64,000 bases of DNA from Chloracidobacterium sp. (GTDB taxonomy: Bacteria; Acidobacteriota; Blastocatellia; Pyrinomonadales; Pyrinomonadaceae): assembly GCA_015075585.1 (NCBI GenBank), contig JABTUB010000002.1:924523-988522 (forward strand). Direction: 5' to 3'. The translations under genes and the position numbers were made by a program. How positions within the stretch are numbered: position 1 is the stretch's first letter; every line of letters begins with the position of its first letter. Below are positions 27,519 to 36,674 of the stretch, in pieces. Below the pieces are notes generated by a model that had not been told where the DNA came from, did no database searches, and worked only from the letters and a program-made list of their open reading frames with translations.

Positions 27519-29363
27519 CTACTGCTTTTGCACATTCCAATTGTTGTTGATGCTGACACCGCTAAGCAGGGGTGCATCAAGCGCGTTGACCTCGAAACCT
27601 ATCACGTACGGCTTGATCAATGACTGCGAGGTCGGAAAATAAAGCGGTATCGCTTTTAGGTCATAGAGCTCCGAACTTTCTGACAGCAATATATCCGAGA
27701 TAGGCGCTTCTGCCAAACCGTCAGGTTGCGGCGTTGCTGCATCGGGCGTGCCGAGAGGTTCGCCGGCGCTCGGCCGCGGCTCTATGTCAACAGGTGCTTT
27801 TGCCAGCGGCGGCGCCGTGCGAGGTCGTTTCGGCGTGCCGAAGATAGCACTCAAACCGGCGAATTCATCCGATGTCGGCAGCAGTACGCCGCGGCGAATC
27901 AAGTCAAAGTCGCTGGCCTTTCGCACCTCATCCAACTCGGCTGCTTCTTTGACGATGATCTCGGCATCGATATTCAGATGCGTTTTCCACATACGCGTTA
28001 CGGTCTTGGCAACACGCTGCTGTGTATCGTTGCGGTTGATGACGAGCCGCAGTGTCGGAAAGCCTTCGCCGGAAGGGAAGCCTGCCGCCGTCATCAGGTC
28101 GGCCGCTCGGTCGGGGTCGAAGGCAATCGTCTTTCGATGATCGCCGCCAACAGCAAGGAACGTAGCGGCAGGCTGCATGGAGCCTTGGAGTTCGCCGTCA
28201 ACTATTTGTTCGCGGTCGATCGAGATCGCAAGCGCCTCGCGCACGCGGCGGTCGGCAAGCGGGCCTGATCGTGTATTGACCTCGTAGAAGTTCAGCGCGC
28301 TGTGCGTTGTTTGCCGAAAGTCCTTAAAAGGTGCGAGCAGCTTTAAGGCCAGCGGCTCGAAATTGGCATTAGTTACCACATCGAGTTCGCCGCTGCGGTA
28401 TGCCTCCAGCGCCGCATCGGATGAATCCTTCGGGATGAAATATACGCGGTCGAGCTTGACAGAGTCGCGGCCCCAATAGGTGTCGGAACGTGCGAGTGTT
28501 ACCGCGCCGCCGTCAATTGCCGCTATCTCGAACGCACCGTTCGTTACAGCTTCATCGTTCAGCGTGTCAGCCTCGAATTCCTTGCCTTGCCGAAAAACAG
28601 GCCGGAACAGCGGGTCGGCGAGCAGCTTCGGCAGGTCCTTATCGGGATGAATTAGCGTGATCTCAAGTGTCGCGTCATCGACTGCACGCACACCGAACGG
28701 CTCTGCTTTCTCAGTATCAGATGCCGGCGGCTTCTCTCGCTCCGCCGGCTTTTCATTTCGCGTTTGATCTTGGAAGCGGTGAAAGTTAGCCCCGTTGTTC
28801 TCAGGTGCGGCGGAGGGCGTTCCCGGCGGAGTGAGTTCGGGTTCGATCAGCACCTCGTTTTCAGCGGCATCTTTCGGGGCCATTCCTCTGATATTGCTGA
28901 AAAGCGTGTAGTTCGCTGCCCTTGTTCCGAGTGATGCCAGCCGTTTGAATTCTGCAACAAAATCATTTGCCGTAACATTTTGGCCGTTCGACCAGCGTGC
29001 ATCATCGCGCAGCTTGAATGTCCAAACCTTGCTGTTCTCGGCCGACGACCACTTTTCGGCAACGGCGGGAACCGCATAAAGCGTACGCGGGTCGATCTCG
29101 GTCAGCCCCTCGTAGATAGCCCTTACGATGTCGCGTTCGGGTGCCGCAGCGGCCAATGCAGGGTCGAGCGAGCGCGGCGATCTTCCGTTCGACCAACGAA
29201 ACTCCTGCCGCTGCGGCGCGGCGGTTTCGGAATAAAAGGCGTCAACCGCGGGCTTTTGAAGCTGTGTGCATGAGGCTGCCGTCAGGATGATCCCGAAAAT
29301 GAGCGCGTTGACGCAAAACGCGGGAAAAAGAGCCTTAAACTTACGTTGAGCGTTCCTTTTCAT
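27519..29363 (-). CDS. Second OppA-like solute-binding lipoprotein with Pro-rich inserts
   Basis: 614 residues from the ATG at 29363, giving a signal sequence with lipobox TAASC. The SBP_bac_5 core is recognisable from SPRSLDPALAAAAPERD and ARWSNGQNVTANDFVAEF. Two low-complexity, Pro/Ala/Glu-rich inserts interrupt it, at ~180-225 and ~515-560, where binding proteins normally have ordered structure. The C-terminus (NNWNVQKQ) nearly matches the pattern of OppA ends. The start overlaps the coaE stop by 23 bases. Two binding proteins ahead of one permease suggest two substrate classes, but that is inference. Confidence 0.85.
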   Translation of the reverse strand: MKRNAQRKFKALFPAFCVNALIFGIILTAASCTQLQKPAVDAFYSETAAPQRQEFRWSNGRSPRSLDPALAAAAPERDIVRAIYEGLTEIDPRTLYAVPAVAEKWSSAENSKVWTFKLRDDARWSNGQNVTANDFVAEFKRLASLGTRAANYTLFSNIRGMAPKDAAENEVLIEPELTPPGTPSAAPENNGANFHRFQDQTRNEKPAEREKPPASDTEKAEPFGVRAVDDATLEITLIHPDKDLPKLLADPLFRPVFRQGKEFEADTLNDEAVTNGAFEIAAIDGGAVTLARSDTYWGRDSVKLDRVYFIPKDSSDAALEAYRSGELDVVTNANFEPLALKLLAPFKDFRQTTHSALNFYEVNTRSGPLADRRVREALAISIDREQIVDGELQGSMQPAATFLAVGGDHRKTIAFDPDRAADLMTAAGFPSGEGFPTLRLVINRNDTQQRVAKTVTRMWKTHLNIDAEIIVKEAAELDEVRKASDFDLIRRGVLLPTSDEFAGLSAIFGTPKRPRTAPPLAKAPVDIEPRPSAGEPLGTPDAATPQPDGLAEAPISDILLSESSELYDLKAIPLYFPTSQSLIKPYVIGFEVNALDAPLLSGVSINNNWNVQKQ

Positions 29364-29967
29364 TATCAGCTTCGGAGCGAAGTTCGCGAACGACTTGAAT
29401 GGTGCGTTCGCGCGTTGCTTCAAAACCATCCGACGTGTCGATCAGCAGGTCGGCAAAGGCCTTCTTTTCATCCTGCGTCATTTGAGCTTCGATCCGCCGC
29501 CGAGCCTCGTCCGCCGTGATCGAATCGCGTAACATCAACCTTTGCAATTGTATCGCGCTATCGCACCAGACGACAATCAATTTATCAAAGCGCTTATAGC
29601 CGCCCGATTCTATCATCAAGGCTGCATCAATAACGGCGATCGCGTCCGGAGCGGAAGCCTCTATGCCGCGAAGCCACGCGTCCTGTGCCTCGATCACAAG
29701 CGGATGAACGATCGAGTTGAGCAGTTCCCGCTTATCCTTGTCCGCAAAAATGATGCTGCCGAGGCGTTTGCGATCGAGTTCGCCGTTCGCGTCAAGTACC
29801 TCTTTGCCAAAATGTTCGACTATCGCAGAAAGGCCCGGCGTGCCCGGCTTGACGACCTCGCGTGCGGTCACGTCAGCATCCAGAACGTAACAACCCTCGT
29901 CCCGCATCACGCTGATGACAAAGGATTTACCGACGGCTATCGAACCTGTAAGGCCGGCCTTCAGCAT
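29341..29967 (-). CDS. coaE: Dephospho-CoA kinase
   Basis: 208 residues, the usual length. It phosphorylates the ribose 3'-hydroxyl of dephospho-CoA, the last step of coenzyme A synthesis, in the cytoplasm. The P-loop is GLTGSIAVGKS, the substrate-binding aspartate lies in VLDADVTAREVV and the lid region has RRIEAQMTQDEK. The start overlaps the mazG-like stop by one base (TGATG). The 3' end overlaps the following OppA-like gene by 23 bases, an unusual link between CoA synthesis and peptide uptake. Confidence 0.96.
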   Translation of the reverse strand: MLKAGLTGSIAVGKSFVISVMRDEGCYVLDADVTAREVVKPGTPGLSAIVEHFGKEVLDANGELDRKRLGSIIFADKDKRELLNSIVHPLVIEAQDAWLRGIEASAPDAIAVIDAALMIESGGYKRFDKLIVVWCDSAIQLQRLMLRDSITADEARRRIEAQMTQDEKKAFADLLIDTSDGFEATRERTIQVVRELRSEADNEKERST

Positions 29968-30272
29968 CAGGCGGCCCTGTTGTGCCGCTTGGCGAGCTTT
30001 GCGACGTTATACTCGGCTATCTCGGTCAGCGTTATTCCAAGTTCATCCGCGCAGGCCGAGATGTACCAAAGAACGTCTCCAAGCTCGTCCTTGAGCTTGG
30101 TGCGTATATCGTCAGAAATGATGCCGCCGTGATCGCGTTGGATCTTCTTTACGACATTTGCGACCTCGCCGGCCTCGCCCGTCAGCCCGAGCGTCGGATA
30201 TTCGAGGTTCGAGAGGCGACGCGGATATAGAGCCGTTCGGCTTGCTTCGGATTGATATTCTTCAAAATTCAT
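29967..30272 (-). CDS. MazG-like nucleotide pyrophosphohydrolase
   Basis: 101 residues, a single-domain MazG-type enzyme. The metal-binding motif is EAGEV (EXXE) and, after a short helix, ELGDV (EXXD), as required for Mg-dependent hydrolysis of nucleoside triphosphates to monophosphates. Such proteins usually clean up aberrant nucleotides or act in stress responses; the substrate here is unknown. It overlaps folD by 4 bases upstream (ATGA) and coaE by one base downstream, so translation is probably coupled. Confidence 0.9.
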   Translation of the reverse strand: MNFEEYQSEASRTALYPRRLSNLEYPTLGLTGEAGEVANVVKKIQRDHGGIISDDIRTKLKDELGDVLWYISACADELGITLTEIAEYNVAKLAKRHNRAA

Positions 30273-31204
30273 ACTTCTATGCCGCGCCGCATCTTAGCGG
30301 CGGTCAATGTATTCTTCATCAGCATTGCAACGGTCAAAAGCCCAACGCCGCCGGGCACCGGCGTGAAATGCGATGCACGCTCCAACGCAGCTTTCGGTAC
30401 GACATCGCCGATGAGCGTCGAGCCGCGGGCCTGAATGGCACGGCGGCGTTTCTCGACATCCTCTGCGGAAAATAGTGTTTCGAGTTGAGATGCGTCGGTC
30501 AGGCGGTTGATGCCGACATCTATGACGACAGCACCTTCGCGTATATGCTCGGCACCGATAGCCGCGGGCTTGCCGATGGCGGCAACGAGGATATCGGCCC
30601 GGCTCGTTATGGATGCAAGATCGTGCGTACGCGAGTGGCAGACAGTAACCGTCGCATTCTCACGCAGCAAGAGAGCCGCCATGGGCTTGCCGACGATGTT
30701 GCTGCGCCCGACCACGACGGCGTGTTTGCCCGCGATCTCGATGCCGGAGCGCTTGAGTATCTCGATCACACCGGCAGGCGTGCACGGCACAAGCGATGGA
30801 TAGCCGAGCGTCAAATTGCCGACATTCACGGGATGAAAGCCGTCTACATCACGCCGCGGATCGACGGCTTCGAGCACTTCGCGCTCGTCGATGTGGCCCG
30901 GAAGCGGCAGCTGCACCAGAATGCCGTCAACTTGCTCATCGCGGCCGAGAGCTTCGATAAGCGACAAAAGTTCTGCCTGCGCCGTTTCCTTGTCAAGGTG
31001 GTGCTCTCGCGAATCTATGCCGAGTTCGGCCGCCGTCCGTACCTTGTTCCCGACATAGACCTCCGATGCCGCGTCGTCGCCCACTCGAACGACATCAAGC
31101 CGCGGCCTGAAATTGTGGATATCGGCCAGGTTGGCAAGCTCGCCGCGCAGCTCGGTCAGAATGCTGTCAGCGATCGCGCGTCCACTTAAAATCCTCGCAC
31201 TCAT
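30269..31204 (-). CDS. folD: Bifunctional methylenetetrahydrofolate dehydrogenase/cyclohydrolase
   Basis: 311 residues. It interconverts 5,10-methylene-, methenyl- and 10-formyl-tetrahydrofolate with NADP in one-carbon metabolism. The catalytic Tyr/Lys region is EVYVGNKVRTAAELGI, the folate-site motif is DGILVQLPLP and the cofactor site is VVVGRSNIVGKPMAALL, ending with TPVPGGVGLLT. The C-terminus is slightly extended compared with the ~285-residue norm. It heads the nine-gene run that continues through mazG-like, coaE and the opp genes. Confidence 0.96.
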   Translation of the reverse strand: MSARILSGRAIADSILTELRGELANLADIHNFRPRLDVVRVGDDAASEVYVGNKVRTAAELGIDSREHHLDKETAQAELLSLIEALGRDEQVDGILVQLPLPGHIDEREVLEAVDPRRDVDGFHPVNVGNLTLGYPSLVPCTPAGVIEILKRSGIEIAGKHAVVVGRSNIVGKPMAALLLRENATVTVCHSRTHDLASITSRADILVAAIGKPAAIGAEHIREGAVVIDVGINRLTDASQLETLFSAEDVEKRRRAIQARGSTLIGDVVPKAALERASHFTPVPGGVGLLTVAMLMKNTLTAAKMRRGIEV

Positions 31205-31297
31205 TTTGTTGTTGATTTTAACTGACGTCGCGGCAATTGTCAGTTTTGCCGCCGCGATGCTGCCGCGATAACATTAGCTTTTAGTGCGGCGTCTGAA

Positions 31298-33685
31298 ATG
31301 CGTTTTTCCGGCAACATGTTTTTGCGGCTCGCAGCAATGCTCACAGCGATGCTGGCGGCTTCTTCATTAATTAGAGCTGACAGCAGTTTTTCGCATACCG
31401 AATTGATGTCGCTGCTCGACGGCCATAAGGATGATGCGGCGGTGCAGCGGCTTGTCGAGCTGCGTTCACAGGACGCCAAGTTCTTTGCTGACAATAATTA
31501 CGACTATCTGCTCGGCAGGCTTGCAGAAGCCGGCGGCAATTTCGCCCTTGCGATCGAAAGCTACTCGGCGGTTGCGGAACGCGACTCGATCTTGAAGGCG
31601 TACGCGCTCTATCACCTTGCAGAGATGTTCGGCAACTCGGGAAACCGCCTTGCCGAGGGCATCTATCTGCGCCGTATCCTGATCGAGATGCCGCAGAGCC
31701 TTTTAGCAAATGCCGCACGGATAAAGCTCGCCGAAAGCTGTTACGCAACTGAGAATTTCGCGTGCACTGCCGCGATGCTGACCGCAGGGTCGCCGCAAGG
31801 TTCAATTTCGGACAAGGCTCTTGTGCGGTATCGGCGTACTGATGAGAACCTTTTGGGCCTTGCAAAGCTCCGTTCGGGCGATAGCGGCGGCATTGCGATA
31901 ATGGAGGAAGTGATCGCGTCCGCAGCGGATCCGGCAAGGCCGGACGACGCGGCATTAACGGCGGCGAGAGCACTTGATGCAGCCGATATAGGCGCCGATC
32001 CCGACGGCACGAAGGTTGGCGACCTCAGCGAGGCTGAGCACCTTCGGCGTGCGGGCGTTTATCAGTTCAATCGTGAATTCGCCCTTGCAAAGCCACACTT
32101 CGAGGCGGCTGCGGCGAAAGCAACCGAACCGGCAAAGGCAGCGGATGCACTGTTCCGGATCGGCCGCGGCTTTGCGCAGGCCCGCGATCATGTCGAGGCA
32201 TTGAAGTGGTTCGAGCGCATACGCGAGCAGTATGCTGACACGGATGCGGCAAAGGAGAGCCTTCTGCAGGCTGCGGCATCATACGCACGTGTCGGCAAGC
32301 CGAAGGAGGCGAAAATTCGCTATGAGCAGTTCATACGGCAATACTCTTCGGATGAAAAGCTCGACCGTGCCTACCTGAACATCGTCGATGTGCTTCGAGA
32401 CCAAGGCGACGACATCGAGGCGTTGAAGTGGGCAGGCAAAGCGGAGGCGATATTCAGCGGCAAACCGCCTGCGGCGGCGGCCGTGTTCAACGAAGTTAAG
32501 ATACATTTGGCACGCTCCGATTGGCCGCAGGCTCTCGCTGCTCTCGATAGGCTGTTGTCATTCACCGATCTTGGCGGCAGTTCGATGCCGGGCGGAACGG
32601 ATCGCACGGAGGTTACGTTCCTAAAGGGCTACGTGCTCGAACAGCAGAAGCATTACGATGCGGCCGTTGCCCTTTACCTTTCGATCGCGGACACATCCGC
32701 GGGCTATTACGGCTGGCGTGCGAGTGAGCGGCTTCACGCTCTGGCGGGTGCGGAGGACGCAAAGCCTGTCATCGCGGCGCAGCTTGCCGCTGCGGCGGCG
32801 GGGCTGAATTCAAAGGATGCGGACGCGCGCCGGCAGTCGGCACTCAGCGTTCTGCGGCTTACTGATGCCGCGGACCTGAAAGCGCGTGCCATCGGGGCCT
32901 TTCATTCGGCCATAAGTACGTCGGGCATCCGCTCACGGCCTCAAATTCGCGGGCAATTGACATCCGATACGCCGAAGACCGATCGCAGCGGCCTTGGCGA
33001 GCTGTTGTTTCTCGGCCTTTATGACGAGGCTGCCGGACAGGCGGCGGCTACAAAACCTCCGCTTTCAACAGCGGAAATGAACGACATATATCTTCGAGGC
33101 GACCGTGCCGATCTGGTGATGGCAAGGCTGGAGCCGCAGCTGGGCAAGGCCTTTGCGGAGCTGCCGCCTGAGATGACCGCAAAGGACAGCCTTGCCTTGC
33201 TTTATCCGACGCCTTTTGCCCGCGAAGTGCTTTCTGCGGCAAAAGAGCGTCGGATCGACCCGCGTTTCGTCTATGCGATAATGCGGCAGGAGTCGCGTTT
33301 TGCTCCCGACGCGGCATCGTCTGCAGCGGCAAGGGGGCTTATGCAGTTCACGGCGCCGACGGCCCGTCGGTACGCTGAACATCTTGGCTTTGCGGCGCTT
33401 CGGCAGGAAGACCTCTTCCGGCCGAAGATCGCGATCGGGCTCGGCTCTGCGTATTTGTTCGATCTTTTTGCGATGTTTCCTGAGCATCCGGCATCGGTCG
33501 CGGCGAGCTACAACGGCGGCGAAGATAACGTTAAGCGTTGGGCCGAGCGTTCACGCTCGAACGACACGGATGTTCAGGTGCCGGAGTTCGTCTTTTCACA
33601 GACAAAGGACTACGTTCATCGCGTGATGAGTGCTTATCGCGTATATTGTTACTTATACGATGAAGAACTGGAACCTATTGATTAG
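31298..33685 (+). CDS. slt: Soluble lytic murein transglycosylase (Slt70-like) with TPR repeats
   Basis: 795 residues with an N-terminal signal peptide (~1-28). A long Ala-rich superhelix with tetratricopeptide-like repeats covers ~60-600 (repeats such as YALYHLAEMFGNSGN and ADALFRIGRGFAQARDH). The C-terminal SLT domain has the catalytic glutamate in IMRQESRFAPDA, followed by GLMQFTAPTA and ASYNGGEDNVKRW. It cleaves peptidoglycan to 1,6-anhydromuropeptides in the periplasm. It is larger than E. coli Slt70 (~645). Its last ~26 bases overlap the start region of the SCO-like gene. Confidence 0.93.
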   Translation: MRFSGNMFLRLAAMLTAMLAASSLIRADSSFSHTELMSLLDGHKDDAAVQRLVELRSQDAKFFADNNYDYLLGRLAEAGGNFALAIESYSAVAERDSILKAYALYHLAEMFGNSGNRLAEGIYLRRILIEMPQSLLANAARIKLAESCYATENFACTAAMLTAGSPQGSISDKALVRYRRTDENLLGLAKLRSGDSGGIAIMEEVIASAADPARPDDAALTAARALDAADIGADPDGTKVGDLSEAEHLRRAGVYQFNREFALAKPHFEAAAAKATEPAKAADALFRIGRGFAQARDHVEALKWFERIREQYADTDAAKESLLQAAASYARVGKPKEAKIRYEQFIRQYSSDEKLDRAYLNIVDVLRDQGDDIEALKWAGKAEAIFSGKPPAAAAVFNEVKIHLARSDWPQALAALDRLLSFTDLGGSSMPGGTDRTEVTFLKGYVLEQQKHYDAAVALYLSIADTSAGYYGWRASERLHALAGAEDAKPVIAAQLAAAAAGLNSKDADARRQSALSVLRLTDAADLKARAIGAFHSAISTSGIRSRPQIRGQLTSDTPKTDRSGLGELLFLGLYDEAAGQAAATKPPLSTAEMNDIYLRGDRADLVMARLEPQLGKAFAELPPEMTAKDSLALLYPTPFAREVLSAAKERRIDPRFVYAIMRQESRFAPDAASSAAARGLMQFTAPTARRYAEHLGFAALRQEDLFRPKIAIGLGSAYLFDLFAMFPEHPASVAASYNGGEDNVKRWAERSRSNDTDVQVPEFVFSQTKDYVHRVMSAYRVYCYLYDEELEPID

Positions 33686-34583
33686 AGTTATGAGGGTCAC
33701 TTTATTTTTCGCCCTGTTAAGTTTGATCTTTTTCACGGCTTGCAGCTCGTCAAATGCACCGGCGGCAAATGACGATGCGAATGTTCAACGCTACAAGCTT
33801 CACGGCACGGTTGTATCGGTCGATCCGCAGGCGAAGACCGCAGGCATCGAACATGATGCGATCCCGGGCTATATGGCGGCGATGACGATGGACTTTCCGA
33901 TACGCGCGGACTGGGTTTGGAATGATATGAAGCCCGGCTCCGAGATACGCGCCGACCTTCTTGTGGACAATAAGAACGGCAAATATTGGCTCGAAAACAT
34001 CTCGCTTATGGTCGCATCCGATAAAGGCAAACCTGCCGAGGTCAACCCGAACGTCGCGAGCGTGGGTAAGGAGGTTCCGAACTTTGTCCTGACCGATCAG
34101 GACGGCAAGAAGCTCGCATTTGCTGATCTTAAAGGCAAAGCGTACGCCGTAACATTCATCTACGCCCGCTGCCCGCTGCCTGATTACTGTATCCGAATGT
34201 CAACGAATTTCAGTGACGTTGCACGAAAGGCCATGGCCGATGCGGCCGAGCGTGACAAGATACGGCTTATCAGCATCTCGTTCGACCCGGAAAATGACAC
34301 GCCGGAGAAGCTGCGTTCATACGGCATCGGCTATCTTGGCAACGATGTGAAGCCTGACTTCACCGTATGGAAGCTTGTCGTCGGCAAGGATGCCGAAGTG
34401 CGTAAGGTCGCCGACTTTTTCGGGCTTCGCTATGAGGTCGATGAGACCGACAAGACGCAGATAAATCATTCGCTGCGAACAGCCGTTATCTCGCCCGAAG
34501 GCAAGATAACGAAGATATTTACCGGCAACGGATGGACGCCCGAAGAGCTTTACGCCGCGTTAAAAACTGCCGCGGGCGAGTAA
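33660..34583 (+). CDS. SCO1/SenC-like thioredoxin-fold lipoprotein with N-terminal copper-site domain
   Basis: 307 residues from the ATG at 33660; the ATG at 33690 is an equally good start because both keep the lipobox FFTAC. Residues ~45-125 resemble CusF-like copper-binding domains (HGTVVSVD, then YMAAMTMDFPI with Met clusters). The SCO domain follows (VPNFVLTDQDGKKLAF), with the cysteines spaced CPLPDYC (CX5C) instead of the usual CX3C, and the conserved His in TQINHSL. SCO proteins deliver copper to cytochrome oxidase or act as disulfide reductants in the periplasm. No oxidase genes are near. Confidence 0.87.
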   Translation: MKNWNLLIRVMRVTLFFALLSLIFFTACSSSNAPAANDDANVQRYKLHGTVVSVDPQAKTAGIEHDAIPGYMAAMTMDFPIRADWVWNDMKPGSEIRADLLVDNKNGKYWLENISLMVASDKGKPAEVNPNVASVGKEVPNFVLTDQDGKKLAFADLKGKAYAVTFIYARCPLPDYCIRMSTNFSDVARKAMADAAERDKIRLISISFDPENDTPEKLRSYGIGYLGNDVKPDFTVWKLVVGKDAEVRKVADFFGLRYEVDETDKTQINHSLRTAVISPEGKITKIFTGNGWTPEELYAALKTAAGE

Positions 34584-34584
34584 T

Positions 34585-35853
34585 TCAAAGGAGGTCCCTG
34601 CCGGCGACGATGGTTCGCCGCACATCGCGTCCGCTTGCCGAGAAGACCAAAGCGGCGCAGATATCGCCGAGCGGTTCAAGCGACTCGTGTTCCAGCGATA
34701 TCACGGTGATGTCAGCTTGCTTGCCTTCTTCGAGCGAGCCGATGCTGTCATCCATCCCGAGTGCGGCCGCGCCGCCTAATGTTGCCGCAAAAAGAGCCTC
34801 ACGCGGCGTTACAAAGCTCGGGCCGTTATCGCGCACGCGGGCAGCTAGTGCCGCAAAACGCGACTCTTCGATAATGTCGCAGAGATTGTTGCTCGCCACC
34901 GAATCGCTCCCCAAACCGGTTGCAATGCCCGCATCGATGAACTCCTTGAACGGTGCAACGCCGTGCCCGAACTTGGCATTTGATTTCGGGCAATGAGCAA
35001 CGGCAGCACCGTTGTCGGCGATCCGCTCGATGTCTGTCGGCGTGACCATTACGCAATGAGCGAGCAGCGGACGGGCTGAAAGTACGCCGAGGCGTTCGAG
35101 ATACTCGATAGGCGAGCAATACGGACTGTGCCACTCGAGTTCGAATTTTTCAAAGAATGAGCGGAAAAGCCCAGTGCCGCGTTCGAGCAGGTCGATCTCG
35201 TCAGCCGACTCAGCAGCGTGGATCGAGATCGGCAGGCGATTTATGATCGCGTATTCGGCGATGAGCTCGAACAGCCGCGAGCCGACCGTGTATGGCGAAT
35301 GCGGCGAGATGCCGACCTTCACAAGCTCGGTCTCATCGCGTTTGAGAGCCTCGAACTTCTCCGTCAGCTTCAGGAAATCATCATCGGCCGTGCGGTTATC
35401 GGGCGAGAATTCGGTCTCTTGATACGCAATACCGCGAACGCCTTCTTTCGCAAGTGCAGAAAAGCCGATGTGCCCGAGCCGTCCGATATCACCGAAGCAA
35501 GTAACACCGGCACGGATGCCTTCGCGAACGCCGTTGACCGCCGCCGCGTACAGCCGATCCTCGGTGAGCGATGAGCGTATCGCGTTAAGCCGCAGAAGCC
35601 ATGCTGCAAAATCGTTCTCGACATCGTCGAGCATACCGCGCATCGCCGTTATCTCAAGATGCGAGTGGCAGTTCACAAGGCCGGGAATGATGACACTCGT
35701 GCCGGCATCTTCGATCTCGGCATCGGGAAAGCGGGCCGAGACCTCATCGAATTCGCCGACGGCCGCTATCGTATCGCCGTCATAGGCGACGGCTCCGCGT
35801 TCGATCGGATCGGATGAGATCGGCAAAAGATGCTCGGCAGTGAGGATCTTCAT
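34585..35853 (-). CDS. Amidohydrolase, MTA/SAH-deaminase-like
   Basis: 422 residues from the ATG at 35853, which overlaps the stop of the transglycosylase gene by one base (TAATG). Metal ligands of the amidohydrolase superfamily are present: CHSHLE, IHAAES, AHCVMV and GLGSDSVAS. The pattern fits deaminases of adenine-derived nucleosides (5'-methylthioadenosine, S-adenosylhomocysteine, or aminodeoxyfutalosine in one menaquinone pathway). The true substrate cannot be settled here. The succinate dehydrogenase type suggests menaquinone use, which makes the aminodeoxyfutalosine role worth considering. Confidence 0.88.
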   Translation of the reverse strand: MKILTAEHLLPISSDPIERGAVAYDGDTIAAVGEFDEVSARFPDAEIEDAGTSVIIPGLVNCHSHLEITAMRGMLDDVENDFAAWLLRLNAIRSSLTEDRLYAAAVNGVREGIRAGVTCFGDIGRLGHIGFSALAKEGVRGIAYQETEFSPDNRTADDDFLKLTEKFEALKRDETELVKVGISPHSPYTVGSRLFELIAEYAIINRLPISIHAAESADEIDLLERGTGLFRSFFEKFELEWHSPYCSPIEYLERLGVLSARPLLAHCVMVTPTDIERIADNGAAVAHCPKSNAKFGHGVAPFKEFIDAGIATGLGSDSVASNNLCDIIEESRFAALAARVRDNGPSFVTPREALFAATLGGAAALGMDDSIGSLEEGKQADITVISLEHESLEPLGDICAALVFSASGRDVRRTIVAGRDLL

Positions 35854-36431
35854 TATGCTGCACCGGGCTTCTTCTCGCGGCTGCGGTAGCGTTCGAGAAT
35901 TGACGTTACATATTGACGGGTTGTTGTGATGTTTATTCGCGAAATGAACTCGCCTTCGGTTAGTGCGGCCGGATCGGTGTCGCGCAGCCATTCCTGCACG
36001 CGGCTCGGCCCCGCGTTGTATGCAGCAAGCATCATAGCCGTTTCGGATGGTGAGCCGCGATACTGTTCGCGCAGTTTTTCGAGATACCAGCAGCCGACCT
36101 GGATGTTGCGTTCCGGATCGACAAGTAGCGTATTCACATCGTCAGCGGCTTGGCGTTCGAGGTCTTTAAGGCCGGTTCCCTTTGACCATTCACGTGCGAC
36201 GGCGGGCGTTACCTGCATAAGGCCGATCTCGCCGGCGGCGCCGACCTTCCACGCTCGGAAGAACGTTTCTTCATAGATCAGACTCCATACGAGGCGTTCA
36301 TCGAGCCTGTAGATGTGCGCCTGCCGATCGATCAATTCATCGTAGCGGTGTACCCAATACGAAGGGAAGTACAGCGACGCCGAGGCGGCGATCACTGCGG
36401 CAATAAAGAGGATCGAAAGTATGTAACGCAT
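35853..36431 (-). CDS. Membrane-anchored lytic transglycosylase (SLT domain)
   Basis: 192 residues. A membrane anchor or signal helix (ILSILFIAAVIAASASLYF) is followed by an SLT domain with the catalytic glutamate in SLIYEETFFRAW, then GEIGLMQVTPAVA and AAYNAGPSRVQEW. This is the compact domain arrangement of the MltE/EmtA kind. It would cleave glycan strands in the periplasm. It lies downstream of the clpC operon and overlaps the amidohydrolase start by one base. Confidence 0.9.
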   Translation of the reverse strand: MRYILSILFIAAVIAASASLYFPSYWVHRYDELIDRQAHIYRLDERLVWSLIYEETFFRAWKVGAAGEIGLMQVTPAVAREWSKGTGLKDLERQAADDVNTLLVDPERNIQVGCWYLEKLREQYRGSPSETAMMLAAYNAGPSRVQEWLRDTDPAALTEGEFISRINITTTRQYVTSILERYRSREKKPGAA

Positions 36432-36484
36432 CGGCCCTGAAAGGATATCATACGACGAATGGCCGCTGCCGACATAGAGAATTG

Positions 36485-36673
36485 TTACGCGGCGATGTCG
36501 CTTTCGGCAGGAACTTCGGCAGGTTTCGTCCCGGCCTCGGTATTTTCGGCCGCGGGTGCGGTATCTTCCGAGCCCAGCATACGGACGAAGGTGCCGACAT
36601 CGAAGTCAGCCTCTGCTGCCATTTCTTCACGGATACTGAGAAGGATCCGGTTTATTTTCGAGCGTCTGTACAT
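36485..36673 (-). CDS. Small protein encoded immediately after clpC
   Basis: 62 residues from the ATG at 36673, with one base between the clpC stop and this start (TAAGATG). The N-terminus is basic and amphipathic (MYRRSKINRILLSIREEM) and the tail is acidic and Pro/Ala-rich. I recognise no domain but believe similar small proteins follow clpC in related genomes. Tight linkage suggests cotranslation with clpC, perhaps as a partner. Confidence 0.6.
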   Translation of the reverse strand: MYRRSKINRILLSIREEMAAEADFDVGTFVRMLGSEDTAPAAENTEAGTKPAEVPAESDIAA

Positions 36674-36674
36674 C

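Noticed and set aside
25481..29363. Two binding-protein genes as a frameshifted single gene
   Set aside because: Each has its own lipoprotein signal and complete domain start, so they are two genes.
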